A stretch of 64,000 bases of DNA, from NCBI GenBank assembly GCA_000697355.1, contig JNEN01000819.1, positions 27,625-91,624 on the forward strand. Direction: 5' to 3'. Position numbers and translations under genes: made by a program. Positions 45,546 to 56,670 of this stretch are shown here, one piece after another. The number at the start of each line of letters is the position of its first letter. Position 1 is the first letter of the stretch. The DNA is from Syncephalastrum monosporum B8922. Taxonomy: Eukaryota > Mucoromycota > Mucoromycetes > Mucorales > Syncephalastraceae. The notes below the pieces were generated by a model. The model worked only from the letters and a program-made list of their open reading frames with translations. It searched no databases and was not told the DNA's origin.

Positions 45546-45926
45546 GCCATGTTTTATTAGTCTTCCTTCGTAATTATATTATATATACACCTCTTTTCTT
45601 CTCTTCTCGTTGCTTTTGCTCCCCTCCCTGCCTCATCACCCCCGCTTTCTATATATCTTCCCCATTTTTATATTTCTTGCATCACACACACGCACACACA
45701 CACACACGCACACAAAGGTGGGAGCTACGATTCCACGAAAATATAAAATTTATTTTCTTTTTTTTATGCAGACAAAGAAAATGAAAGAGATTTGCTCTTC
45801 TAAATCAAGCAATGTCACAACAACACAACAACTCCGTGCCCATTTCTATAATAACGCACACCTTTTAATTTCTGCTTATTCTCTTTCTTCTCTATAGTTT
45901 TCTGCTCTTTCCATAGTATAGCTAAC
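45546..45926 (+). promoter_or_regulatory. Spacer with (CA)n run; presumed promoter of COPI-associated gene
   Basis: C/T-rich from 45592 to 45680, an imperfect CA/CACG run at about 45686-45715, then AT-rich sequence to ATG 45927. It contains the tetraspanin 3' UTR. No gene. Confidence 0.4.
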
Positions 45927-46700
45927 ATGCGGATGGTGTCTCGAACCAAGGTTGAGAACATGCTCAGTCTTGTGCTGAACGGCATCAACCTCAGCTTATA
46001 TGCGTTTGTCATTGTCGCATGTATCTACAAGGCAATCCAGACAGATTTTTCACAAATTGTCCTTTGTATCTATGGAGGGTGAATATAGCACTAGAACACA
46101 TACGTTTGTTCAATACTGACCTTTGATCAGATTGATAGCGGCCTTGTTGGTCGTCAATGAAATCAAAACTTTCGAGATCTCTTTGTATTATTTCCGCTTT
46201 TTGTCTATCTACCGCGGTCGGGGCATGATCTTCATTTTGTAAGTAGCCGCCCAACAGCAAACACAACTCATCCAAGTACTTTCTGTAGCTTTGGGTGCCT
46301 CGTTCTCGATGAAAAAGTACTCAGTATCACAGCAGGCACACTCACTCTTGCGATGGGCTTGATTTACATGATCATGTCCTTTATTCCTACGGCATTTCCG
46401 CCCCCGAACGCAATTGTTATCAATTGGCAAAATTGGAAAGACTTCTCTGCCGAAGGGTTGGATCTCGCACGTCCCAAGCACATGTCTGTTGAAAGCAACA
46501 TCGCTATACGACTCAAGTCACCTCCTCCACTCACGCCTGGGGCGGTCACAGCGGATCTCAGCCGGCATTCTTCTATGCAACAACCCCTACAACACGCGAC
46601 GCCGTTGGTGCCTCCCATCCGGACTGACAGTGTCCTCGGTGCCTCTGCCAGTCAACCGCGCTCACCTACGCATCACCACTACACGACGAGCCCTCGATAA
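45927..46700 (+). CDS. COPI-associated / Tvp15-like Golgi membrane protein
   Basis: Small multi-pass Golgi protein family (COPI_assoc) that includes yeast Tvp15; the molecular role is poorly defined. Three exons, 45927-46078, 46131-46238 and 46289-46700, give 223 residues. Four hydrophobic segments lie in the first ~130 residues: SLVLNGINLSLYAFVIVACI, QIVLCIYGGLIAALLVV, GRGMIFIFFGCLVLD and SITAGTLTLAMGLIYMIMSF ending in IPTAFPPP. The YRGRG(M)IFIFFGCLVL block is the family hallmark. The remaining ~85 residues are a Ser/Pro/His-rich cytosolic tail. The DDB1 start lies only 170 bp downstream. Confidence 0.8.
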
Positions 46701-46870
46701 CCTGTCTAGTTAGATATATACCATGTACTGTACATAGAACGCATTGTTTCCTTCTTGCATTTTCTACATACACGCGGAGTTTTGAGATGAAATGAGAGAA
46801 GAAAATGCTCCACCCGTTTGAGCTGCGCGCCCCGCGCGCCCACCCCACTTTGTTAGCTGCTACTTTCTTC

Positions 46871-49800
46871 ATGTCCGTATATAACTACATTACGACGTTG
46901 CAGCCCTCCACAGGCAGCGGCGGCTGCGTCACCGGCTGTTTCCTAAGCCCAAATATTACCGATCTCATTGTGAGGTGAGCTTTCCTACCATTTGAGCTCG
47001 ACACAGCTGACACGATCGATTCCTTTTTCCAGCAAAGGATCGCGCCTAGAGATCTACCGAGAACAGAACGGTAAACTGATACTGATAGAAGAGCTGGATC
47101 TCTTTTGCAATATCGAGGGCATGGCGACCTGTTCTGTATCGGTAAACTATAACACATAAATATAGCCAGCAAACGTCGCATGGACAGCTGAACGAAAATA
47201 TCCTGCAGGAACATGGTACATGCTCGCTTTTTATCCTTACCGATAGACAACATTATTGTTTTCTGCACTATGAAGGCAATAAAATCAAGACGCAAAAGAA
47301 AGGCTCGCTCGAGATTCAGAACGCACGTCTAATCGAACATCCCGTCGTCGCTGCCTGGGGCCCGATCACGCATACCGTCTTTGTGAGCGTCTTTAGTGGC
47401 TTCCTGACCATGATTCCTGTACCTCAACGCGTCAACGCCAAAGGCAAATCAAGAGCACAAAAGGCAAAGGAGATATCGCATGTATTGTAAGGTAACAGAA
47501 GCAAATTCGATACATATAATTGATGTGTCGCATTTAGCATCGAGGAAACGACAGCCACCGGCTTCACCGTCCTCGGCACGAACCTCAATCCGTCCGTAAC
47601 ACTCATTTACAATGACGAGCCGGAAGAACGACGCTTTACAAAGACATACGACATCAATGGCAGCGATCCGTCACTGCTCATCAATGCCAAAGAGAAAGGC
47701 CGCCTGCACCACGAAATTCAACCCACCTCTTACATGCTGATACCCGTCCCGAGCCCTCGCGAAGGCGTCATCGTCGTCGCTGATAGTTCTCTGACTTATT
47801 TTGCCAGCGTCTCGTCCTCAAAAACCCAAAAGACAATACCGAGCATGGAGATCACTGCCTATATTCTCGACCGTGTCGCACATTCCCATCCACCTTCCTT
47901 TTTGCTTTCCACTTCCGCAGGTGATGTCTATCGTCTCGCGGTGCATAACAAAGGCCTGAAGTTTGACAAGCTGGATGGCAAGGTAGGTACATGGATGATG
48001 CGTGATGGATAGAAAGCTCATTCACGATAGATACCCGTGCCACGCTCGATGGCCAAGCTCGAGGAGGGTCTGTTCTATAGTGCTTCTGGGGTGGGCGACT
48101 CGGTCCTGTTTCGTGTCACGAATAATGCAATCGAAGTCGTGCAACGCCACTCAAGCATAGGCCCAATTACTGATTTCTGCGTTTTCGACCTCGACAAACA
48201 AGGCAGGGTGTGTAGAACGATAGTGATTGTCAGTTTATATATACTCACCAGCTCCCCTCCTTCCACCTTTTCCCTCTAGAAAACGTTGGTGAGCTGCTCA
48301 GGTGTAAACCAGGATGGATCTCTAGCCGTTGTACAGAGCGGCGTGGGTTTTAGCGAGGAAACATGGCTGCCTCTGCCTGGCATCGAGCGCTTATGGACCT
48401 TGAAAATCCGCTCTCCGTAAGTGACACTGTGTGCAGAATTCTTCAGCGTAATCAACTGACGTGAGGTTAGACCGCATGAGCTCATAGTGATATCGACATT
48501 TTTCAATACGCATATCCTCAAAGTGGAAGCGAACTCCGTCCGTGCCATGTCCGAATATGGTGCTTTCAAGCTCGACGAGCAGACACTGTATGCTGGCCTT
48601 GTGCAGAATGCCTTGCTACATATCACACCTAGCCATGTGCGGCTGATGAAGCTTGGTGCGGACGGTGCCTTGCTCGATGAATGGTGTCCGAAAGATGCAG
48701 TCCACGTGGCGGCCGCCAACGACCGACATGTTCTCGTTGGGTGTGAAACAGGCACCTTGATCTGCCTTGCGATCGAGGGCACTCGATTAGTCCAGAAAAG
48801 GTTGGCACTCGATCGCAAAAGTGGGCTGAAGACTGACATGTTTCTCTAGCGAGCGCGTCCTGGACCCAATCGCCACGAGCGTTTTTGTGGATGCAAGCGA
48901 TCTCGCTGTAGTGGGTCTCTGGGGTGGCCCCGCCAACCTCCAGATGCTCGAGCTGCCGGGCCTGACGTCCTCCGCCGAGTATGACCTCAACGTAGGCAAC
49001 GCTATCCCGCGCTCCATCTTGATGGCCGACCTCGAGGGACAGCGCTATCTCTTTGTATCACTGAGTAAGTACTATTTGCTTTAGAACAATCGCGACGGCT
49101 CAAACTTAAAGTTTATTCAAAGGCGACGGTCAGATGGTCCATTATACGGTGCAGCAGACAGAGCTAAGCGACCGCGCCCAAGTGACCTTGGGCACCTACA
49201 CGGCTAGTCTCAGTACCTTGACGTTGAACGGGTCCAAGCTTGTTTTTGCCGCATCTGATCATACCACCCTAATCCACAGTACCCGGCGCAAGATCATCTA
49301 TTCGGCATTCAACCTTCGCGTGAGTGTGGATTTCGAGAAATATGAATGGCCGATCTTGTGACTCACGATATCGCATAGAACATCCAAGCATGTGCCAACT
49401 TCAATGGCGATGCGTTCCCAGACGCAGCCGTGTTTGCGACCCCGGACGCCCTTGTGTTTGGTACAGTCGCCACCCAACCACGGCTCCATTTTCGTAAAAT
49501 ACCCCTTGACGCGATGGCCACGCGTCTTGCCTTCCATGATGAAACGAAAACTCTCGTTGTCAGCACCGAAAAGATCAATCGCGATCCAACCACAGGCGAG
49601 GAAACCTACGTCGGTGAGCTTTGCATATTCGATGCTTGGACATATCAAGGTAATGGATCGCTTTTTATGAGCAAAGCAAGAACTTTTAGCTAATCATATG
49701 AATATATAGTGCTCGCCACGTATGGTCTGTTGCCAGGCGAAGTCGTCGATAGCATGACCATAGCGCATCTGGGTAGCCATGAATACGATCTTTTATTTGT

Positions 49801-50750
49801 TGGTACTGGACGAACGAGCGAGGCGGATGCGAGCGAGGTCCTGAGCGGACGGGCGCTCGCGTTTTCGATCTTGCCGACACGTGAATACAGTTTATTGGGT
49901 GCGATCGACACGGTGGGGCCTGTCGCGAGCCTTCGGCCGTACATGGATAAGGTGGCATGCAGCATCGATGGAACGGTAAGTTTATTTCATTGCATGGGAA
50001 AAAGATATATATGTATATAACGATGTTCTCTAAACAAAACGACCTTACGGATGACAGATTCATGTGTTGGATGACCTGCATCCCACGGGTGAGTCCTCCC
50101 AAATCTTCAAGTTGACCCCCAAATCGCAGTCGCACCTCAACACGCTCTATCTGGATGCCGCCAAGGACAAAGACATCCTCCTCGCTGGCGACTTGTTTAA
50201 ATCCATGTCGGTCCTGAAGATGCAAAATCAGAAGCTCGAGAGCGTGGCCGCGGACGGCAGCGCGGCGTGGATGACGGCCGTGCTCATTATGGCCGAGACA
50301 CTTTTCCTCGGCGCCGATCAGGGCTACAACGTGATGACCCTGCTGCAGGACCCTGCCTCAACGTTGTTGCACTGCGCGGGCCAGTTCCGCGTGGGCGACA
50401 TGATCAACCGGTTCTGTCCAACCAGCGACGGCGTCCTTTTTGGAACGGTGTCGGGCGCAATTGGTGCGATTCTGCCTCTAGACGAGGTTGTCTACCAGAT
50501 GCTCGCGCAGCTGCAAGAAACCTTGCGTGTGGCCTACCCCGACCTGGGTGTGTTTGAGCACGCGGCGTGGCGCGCATTTGACAGCGGCATCCGTCGCGGC
50601 GACGCGGTTGGCTTCATCGACGGCGACCTTGTCCGGCGCTTTTTAGATCTTCCTTTGGACGAAAAGAAAAAGGTGGTTGGCGAGATATCTTCTTCGGTGG
50701 ATGAGGTGCAAGCGCTCATAGAGGACCTGATCCGCCGAAGCCTTCTGTAG
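46871..50750 (+). CDS. DDB1: DNA damage-binding protein 1 (DDB1), CUL4 adaptor
   Basis: Triple beta-propeller adaptor linking CUL4 to WD40 substrate receptors in DNA repair and chromatin control. Twelve exons: 46871-46974, 47033-47141, 47188-47486, 47538-47982, 48031-48207, 48280-48416, 48471-48800, 48850-49064, 49123-49319, 49379-49649, 49710-49975 and 50058-50750; 1080 residues against 1140 in human. Family text: YNYITTLQPSTGSGGCVTG at the N-terminus, SRLEIY, PSPREGVIVVADSSLTYFA, GPITDFCVFDLDKQGR, TLVSCSGVNQDGSL, LPGIERLW, VGLWGG, IPRSILMADLEG, the CPSF_A region ILLAGDLFKSMSVL, DGVLFGTVSGAIGAI and the C-terminal GFIDGDLVRRFLDLP. That N-terminus and the RFLDL C-terminus favour DDB1 over Rse1/CPSF160. 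Confidence 0.93.
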
Positions 50751-52483
50751 CATATTCATTCACAACATCATGCCCGCACATGATATACACACACTCACAC
50801 ACGTATAATCACATTTTAATGTACATAATAACCTACCTCGCGAGGAACACGTAAAAAAATTATGAAGAATTAAAAAATCTTCTACTAAAACAAGCAGGTT
50901 GCTCAGATCGCCTGACACTCGCGTTCGCCTCGGTCATTATCTTTCTGCACGAAGAAGAATGCAAGTCAAAGGGGCCGTTACGCGCAGGGTGCAGCAAGCC
51001 ACTGGTTGCTGCCCGTCATTAGTAGTAATACTGCAGCAAAGCGTGTGATTTGCCAATGATATAGACCTGTAGCGAATGATAGTGCAGATAGGGGGGTTCT
51101 TAATTTAGGATGGGCGTTAGCCACCCTCCCCATTGGTAAGGTTTAGCTACAACTCAGCTGATAAATGGCTGGCAAAGAAGTAAAGCAAACGCAGACAACC
51201 TCAGAAGCAATCCAGGTCTAAAAAAATATTATGTATGCTAACGTTTTGGGAAAAATCGACATTACTCATGGTCTGAGCTTCCGGCACACGAGACGGGGAA
51301 TGTTTAATGCATTGAGTCTCCTTAGAGTTTGTTTTGCTGTTCCACCTGACAGACGGCGACAGGGTAGAATGTTGGCGAGGATCACCATGACATTATCCAT
51401 GTTGCATCGTGTCTCTACGTAATTGCTGGGACCCTTTGTATTTCCAGGGGGAGACGTTTACTATTAAAAGTAAGCCCGCCTGCTGGGTGACCTGAAAATT
51501 TTTTGGTGAAGTCATTTCTATAGTTCAGTCGGTTGTTTCATTCTGGCTGTGTTGAAATAATTGCAAGCAGAAACTGGTGGGACCAATATTCGCACACACA
51601 CACGTCAAAAGTTTTAATTGAGAGAGTTTGGGAATTGTCCTTAGAAGTCAAAAAGGCCAAAAAAGAACCCCTTTTTCCTTTATGGCTTTCATGTCGGGGA
51701 CCAATGCAAGTGGTGTATGTGTGTGAGCTGGGCAAGGTCAACTGCTGTGCGTTGCCTGGACCATTCCAGAACGGGTAATGGATCCCAAATGCTTTAGAGA
51801 CGTTCGAGGCGTCCATCTTTTTGCTTTAAAAATATTCGATTCTACTATGCAACGCACTGCAAAACTAATATAGAAAGCAGTAAAGATCAATTATGTCACT
51901 AGCGTTGTATTGACAATGTCAGTGGTGATAAAATAATGATATTATTAATTAAATTACGACAGTCTGCTTTTTGTCGCATTGGTGGTAGTTTGGGGGTGTG
52001 TGTGAATGGGAGATGTGGCAGAACGGACCAAAAAATAAAGAAGGGAAGGCAGTCGAACATCGATTCAAGGTCCGGCAGTCGGGTACGAAAAAGGTGAAAG
52101 GCACACACAGCCCAAAGTGGTGTTGTCGACTCACTCACATCATAGTAGACGCCCCTGCCCTTTACCACTTTTTACCGTACTTGCGCTTATTTTTTTTTCT
52201 TTTTCACTTGCTTTTGCTTTTTGACTCGGTTTCTTCCTCTTGACCTGAAAGTTGTCGCTCTCCTGACACAGGCCCCCCTCTCCTTCCTCTTTCTTCCCTT
52301 CATCGCCACCGCCCTTTTACTTCCCCCCCTACATCGGCATCAGCAAAATACTGTCGCTAAACTTGTTACCTTCTTCCATACTGGCATTCTGTTTTCACAA
52401 TGGAGGAGTCAGTCTCATATCATTTCGCCACTGTGAAACAGACACAGGAAAATAGGCACAATATGTAAGCAACCCCACCCTTC
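50751..52483. other. Intergenic 50751-52483
   Basis: The longest gene-free stretch, between DDB1 and the velvet gene, both plus. It is AT-rich with no domain-bearing frame; a 63-codon frame at 51231-51422 and frames near 51540-51800 are not convincing. The last ~300 bp (52187-52350) is C/T-rich and looks like the velvet promoter. An ATG at 52400 could be an alternative velvet start through a 39-nt intron. Confidence 0.5.
52187..52350 (+). promoter_or_regulatory. Pyrimidine-rich tract upstream of velvet gene
   Basis: C/T-rich block 130-300 bp before ATG 52484. Its place fits a core promoter or leader. The leader between it and the ATG contains one earlier ATG at 52400. Confidence 0.4.
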
Positions 52484-53644
52484 ATGGCTGATCCTCTGGG
52501 CAGTGGCTCATTGGGAACGGTTTCTAGCGATTACAATTTGAAACTTCGACAGCAACCCAAGCAGTCGCGCATGTGCGGTATTGGCGAAAAAGGTGAGTAC
52601 CTCAATAGAATGTTTTCCTGCAGTGAACTCACCTGGAACTTCTTTTACTAGCCGACAGACGACCGATTGATCCGCCACGTAGGCAAACGGGGAATATGCA
52701 ATTGACTGAGTACTTATTCTTTTCTCTTTTTTTTGTGCCGTTCACAGCCATTGTACAGCTCCGCGTGGATGATCCGAGTCTGTCTGCGATGGATCGCAAG
52801 TAAGTTTGTCATTTGACCACACTCCGTTGGGGTTTTAATTATTGGATAGCGCGTACCTGCAAAACCCGTATTACTTTATGTATGCTTCGCTGATGGCGGC
52901 TGATCTGGACGAGGAGCTGCATTTACTGCGAGATGGCAAGACCAGAAGCACGACAGGCTCCGTTGTCTCGTCGCTCTATCATCTGAAGGACATTGATAAT
53001 TCGGATGCCGGGTTCTTTGTATTTCCTGATCTGTCCGTGCGCATCGAAGGCAACTACCGCTTGAAACTGAGTCTTTTCGAGATCGTTGGGTATGCATATC
53101 TTATTGCATTCATGATGTCACGCATACTTAATTCTTGCAACTTTTAATATAGCAAGGACGTCTTCCACTGCAAGTCCATCATATCCGACGTATTTGTCGT
53201 TTACTCGGCTAAAAAGTAAGAAAGCCTTTCATCATTGTTTACAAGCAATTAATGCTCCTTGCTTTCCATTTTTCCTTTTTTAGATTTCCCGGCATGGAGG
53301 AGTCCACCTTTCTCTCGCGGGCATTTGCTGATCAGGGCCTCAAGATACGTATTCGAAAAGAACTTCGCCAACGAAGAAAAGTGAATCGACGAAAAATATC
53401 CGATGACGATGAATCGACCTACCCACCTCACGACAAAGTCGGCAAACGCATCCGCAAAGAAGATCATCTCGTGTTTGACCACCCATCCGGCTCCGAAGGA
53501 TCGCCATCTTCGCGAGACCAGTCAGAATCGTTGACCGAACTGCCTTTTGCCCCCCACAGCACTAACAGTAGCACCTCATCGACGAGTACGAACAGCAGAA
53601 CCTATGGCTTTTCCAGCCCCTGGGCTGCCTATCGCACGGGCTAA
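52484..53644 (+). CDS. Velvet-domain transcriptional regulator (VelB/VosA/VeA family)
   Basis: Fungal-specific NF-kB-like DNA-binding fold that couples development, light and secondary metabolism. Six exons, 52484-52592, 52652-52678, 52748-52799, 52850-53089, 53153-53215 and 53284-53644; 283 residues. Velvet blocks: LRQQPKQSRMCGIGEK, ADRRPIDPPPIVQLRV (across three exons, including a 27-nt one), NPYYFMYASL, GFFVFPDLSVRIEGNYRLKL, FEIVGKDVFHCKSIISDVF and FPGMEESTFLSRAFADQGLK. A basic segment (KELRQRRKVNRRK, possible nuclear signal) and a Ser/Thr-rich tail follow. The uninterrupted domain lacks a long insert, so VelC- or VeA-like short forms are likelier than VelB. A start at 52400 spliced by a 39-nt intron would add about 22 residues in frame. 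Confidence 0.92.
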
Positions 53645-54352
53645 GTCACCTGATGTTCCATTTCTACCCGTTTTTCTGTTCTTCTATCCCTGCCACTCTC
53701 CTTTCTTCCATGGTTCAACGCAACTCAAAACTCTCTCTTCATTGTGCTTTTTACTACTTTCAACTTTGCCACTGTCATTCACGCCACATCACGTCACACA
53801 CTCTCAACATTACACACACTCACACACACTCACACACACACACTCGCGTATCTCTATATCTCTCTTTCTCAGATCCATATTCACAGCTTTTCTTTTCTTC
53901 TTTTTCTTTGCTCCTGCACAAAAGTCGTTTCTTTTCTCCTCCTTTCATACTTTTCATCACTCTTCCCTTTGTGTTGGAGTCTTATCAGATACAAAAGGAA
54001 AAAATCATTGCAAACAAATCAAAATAATGGAGCAGCGTTTGCTGTCTCTTAGGTCATACACAGAAGCGATTGGATGTAGAGAGTATATATCTTAATGAAC
54101 TCACCAACAATGAGAATAGGGCCAAGGGTGACACAGAACAAAGAGAAAAAAGGCGGAAGAAAAGGGCGGTACGCGTAAAGGAGAAAAAGGGGGTATCCCA
54201 TGTTGATAAGGCGTCGTTAAGCGGTAAGGTCGGGTTAAGTAATAGATAGGGTCAGTGACCACAGGAAGAGACGGAAAGGCGAAAAAGAAAAAGTTAATAT
54301 ATACTACTAACTACTATGGTAAAGAAGAAAATACGGGTTGACAAGCAGATAG
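53645..54352. other. Convergent intergenic with a promoter-like tract
   Basis: Between velvet (plus) and the EF-hand gene (minus). 53650-53960 is C/T-rich, with a CA-rich run near 53812-53846, and resembles the leaders of real genes. It is followed by an A-rich stretch and an ATG at 54027 in a good context, but that frame stops after 22 codons. 54100-54340 is A/G-rich. It may be only the velvet 3' UTR, or an unannotated transcript. Confidence 0.45.
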
Positions 54353-56138
54353 CTATGCTTGTCCAGGGGCAGCTGCAGGCGGCGTGATGGTGGCAGAATG
54401 GGTCGTGGTATCGGGAGCAGGAATCATAGCATGCTGGGATGGACGACGTGCCGTTTTGTCAAACTCATCATGGTGATCCTACAACGAGTATCATGCGCTC
54501 ACATTAACATACACAAATCGAGACATAAAACGAAGAAGCAAAAATAATAAAAGAAACGTGCACACACACACACACACACACACACACGCATACACACATA
54601 CACATACACACGCATACACACGCACATATCATGCACGCGTGATATAAATAACCTCTCAAAATGACATTACCACAGGACTCGTGCTTCGTACCGGGCTGGG
54701 AGGCAAGTGCTGGTTAGGACTGTTCGAACTTGTCAAGGCCTGCGACTTGATGCTGTGGCTCGACGAAGTTGGTGTGGTGGGAACACTGCTGAGGCGCTGT
54801 TGCTGCTGGTGATGGCTAAACTCGAGTAACTCGGCTTGAGACAGTCGGATGGAGAGGCGGTGGTGGTGATGGGGGTGGTGAGCAGCCGCGGCGGCGGTGG
54901 CGGTCAGGGAGGACGGAGAGCCGGGTGGTTTGGGGCTGTGGTTGATCGGGGTCAGGGAGCGGCCAGAACGGTAGGACCGCAGCGAGGCTGGCCGTGAAGG
55001 GACGCGTGGGCGATTGCTCAGATTGTGTTCGGCAAGGAACTGTTCCAGGAAGTCGACAATCAGAGGCTCCTTCATGGCCGACAGCTTGTATTCCTCAAAT
55101 GACTAAATTATATACATATCCATGGAGTCAGATGACTGTAATTTGTTTTCGTTTCCAAGCGCACAAAAAAAAAGTGAGAGGGCTTACCAGTTTACCATCG
55201 TTATCAACATCCAGGTCATCAAACATGCGGCCAACCATTCCTTTGATCTCGGCAGTTTGATCTTCTTCAGAAAATGTGTGTGACTAAATGAAGTAGATTG
55301 AAGGGGACATAGTGTTAGTACACGGGAGACATTGGGCGGAAGGGGGAAGGGCAAAAAAGAAAGAGAGAGAGAGAAGGAGAGAGGGGTCACAGGAATCAAT
55401 ATTGAAGAAAGCAAGTAAACAAGCAAATGATAGAGTGTGTATATGGATCGATGTGGGTATGGATGAGAGAATGCATATACGTACAAGTTGCAGCATGACA
55501 CGTTCAAGCTCAGCCCGAGTCAAGAAACCATCGTGGTCGACATCGTACAGCTTGAAGGACACTGTTGTTTTACCATGAGCTTATTACTTTCTCACACCAC
55601 ATAAGCACTTACAAGCTAACTTCTCCTCTGGGGTGCCTTTCATAAAGACGCTCAGACCATCCACAAATTCGCTGTTGTCGTTCAGTTATTTGTATCAGTA
55701 AGGCATTATGAATAAAATAAGTAAACGTACGTAAAGTCGATGCTTTTGTTGTTGTCCACGTCAAATGCAGCATACAGCCGTTTCAGAAAGATATCATCGT
55801 TGGGTGACATGGACGGCACATATTTTCTGACAGTCTTTTCCGGCATGGCAGAATGAAGATGGACATTAGCATATATGGAAGTCTTTTTGGTTGTTACTGG
55901 CATACCTCGCGGAAGACATCTTCGGTAATGGTGCCGTTGTCGGGTCGTTTCGACGATGCTTCCACATTATGCCGCAAATGTCGAATTTCTTTGGAGGTGA
56001 CTAAACAAGACAAGGAAGAAAAGAGATGGAATCAGTTTTAGACGAATGAGCTGCTGATTGCTATTGTCAGATATTACAGTGGGTGCGTTTGCTGAGCGAG
56101 CGGTTCTCTTTGCTCTCTTTACTTTTTGCTTGACCCAT
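54353..56138 (-). CDS. N-myristoylated three-EF-hand calcium sensor (calcineurin-B/NCS-like) with long tail
   Basis: Calcium-binding regulator whose partner is unknown. Eight exons: 56138-56078, 56000-55906, 55834-55731, 55671-55613, 55561-55485, 55283-55188, 55102-54671 and 54478-54353; 349 residues. MGQAKSK matches the myristoylation consensus MGxxx[ST]K. Three canonical loops are complete: DVDNNKSIDFTE (77-88), DVDHDGFLTRAE (113-124) and DVDNDGKLSFEE (157-168), each with acidic ligands and a Glu at position 12. The layout up to residue ~190 resembles calcineurin B, whose first EF-hand is not recognisable here. The ~160-residue tail is Ser/Pro/His/Gln-rich, with His runs and RSYRSGRSLTP-type basic motifs, unlike compact NCS proteins. 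The last intron (54479-54670) carries a CA microsatellite. Confidence 0.85.
54561..54628. repeat. (CA)n microsatellite in the last intron of the EF-hand gene
   Basis: A pure CA run at 54561-54587 extends as CA/TACA/CGCA variants to about 54628, within intron 7. It accounts for that intron being 192 bp, long for this window. Confidence 0.85.
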
Positions 56139-56670
56139 CAAGTAGAATATAGAAGCGGGGAAATCGAAAAAACGAACGAAAGTAAGAAAGAAAGAAAGCG
56201 TTTATGTGTGTGTGGGTGCGTGTGCGAATAAGGTAAAAAATAAAATAGAATAAAATCAGTGAAAGGGGAGCAAGCCAACGCTGTGGAATCAAGCACACTG
56301 TTATCTATCTGCTCTGACATCATGCCTGTGCTCCACAAGGAAAGACCTAATTTTTTCTATTTGTGCAGGTGCACAAGCTACTTTTTTACTGTTGCGGGTG
56401 ATAAATAGTAGCAGCAAGCCATCATCCTATAAAAACTGTAACTGTCACTCATGCTCTTTTTGAGTTCTGCATCGTGATCCCATTTAATAAGCCGATGGCT
56501 CCTCGATTCGTCATATCTTCATAACCAACAAAAGTCAAGCAAGGTCCCCAAGGACAAACAAAGAAAACACAAAAACAATAAAGAAAGTCCAATGTTGTGT
56601 TGTGCTGCCAAGGTATTTCAAAAAATCAAGGCGGTACTCCGCTCTACCAATTCTGAAAGTGATACTATGC
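56139..56670. other. Intergenic 56139-56670
   Basis: Upstream of the EF-hand gene and downstream of gamma-SNAP, both minus. A short GAAA/AAAG run lies at 56186-56198. The EF-hand promoter should be near the left end. No gene seen. Confidence 0.5.
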
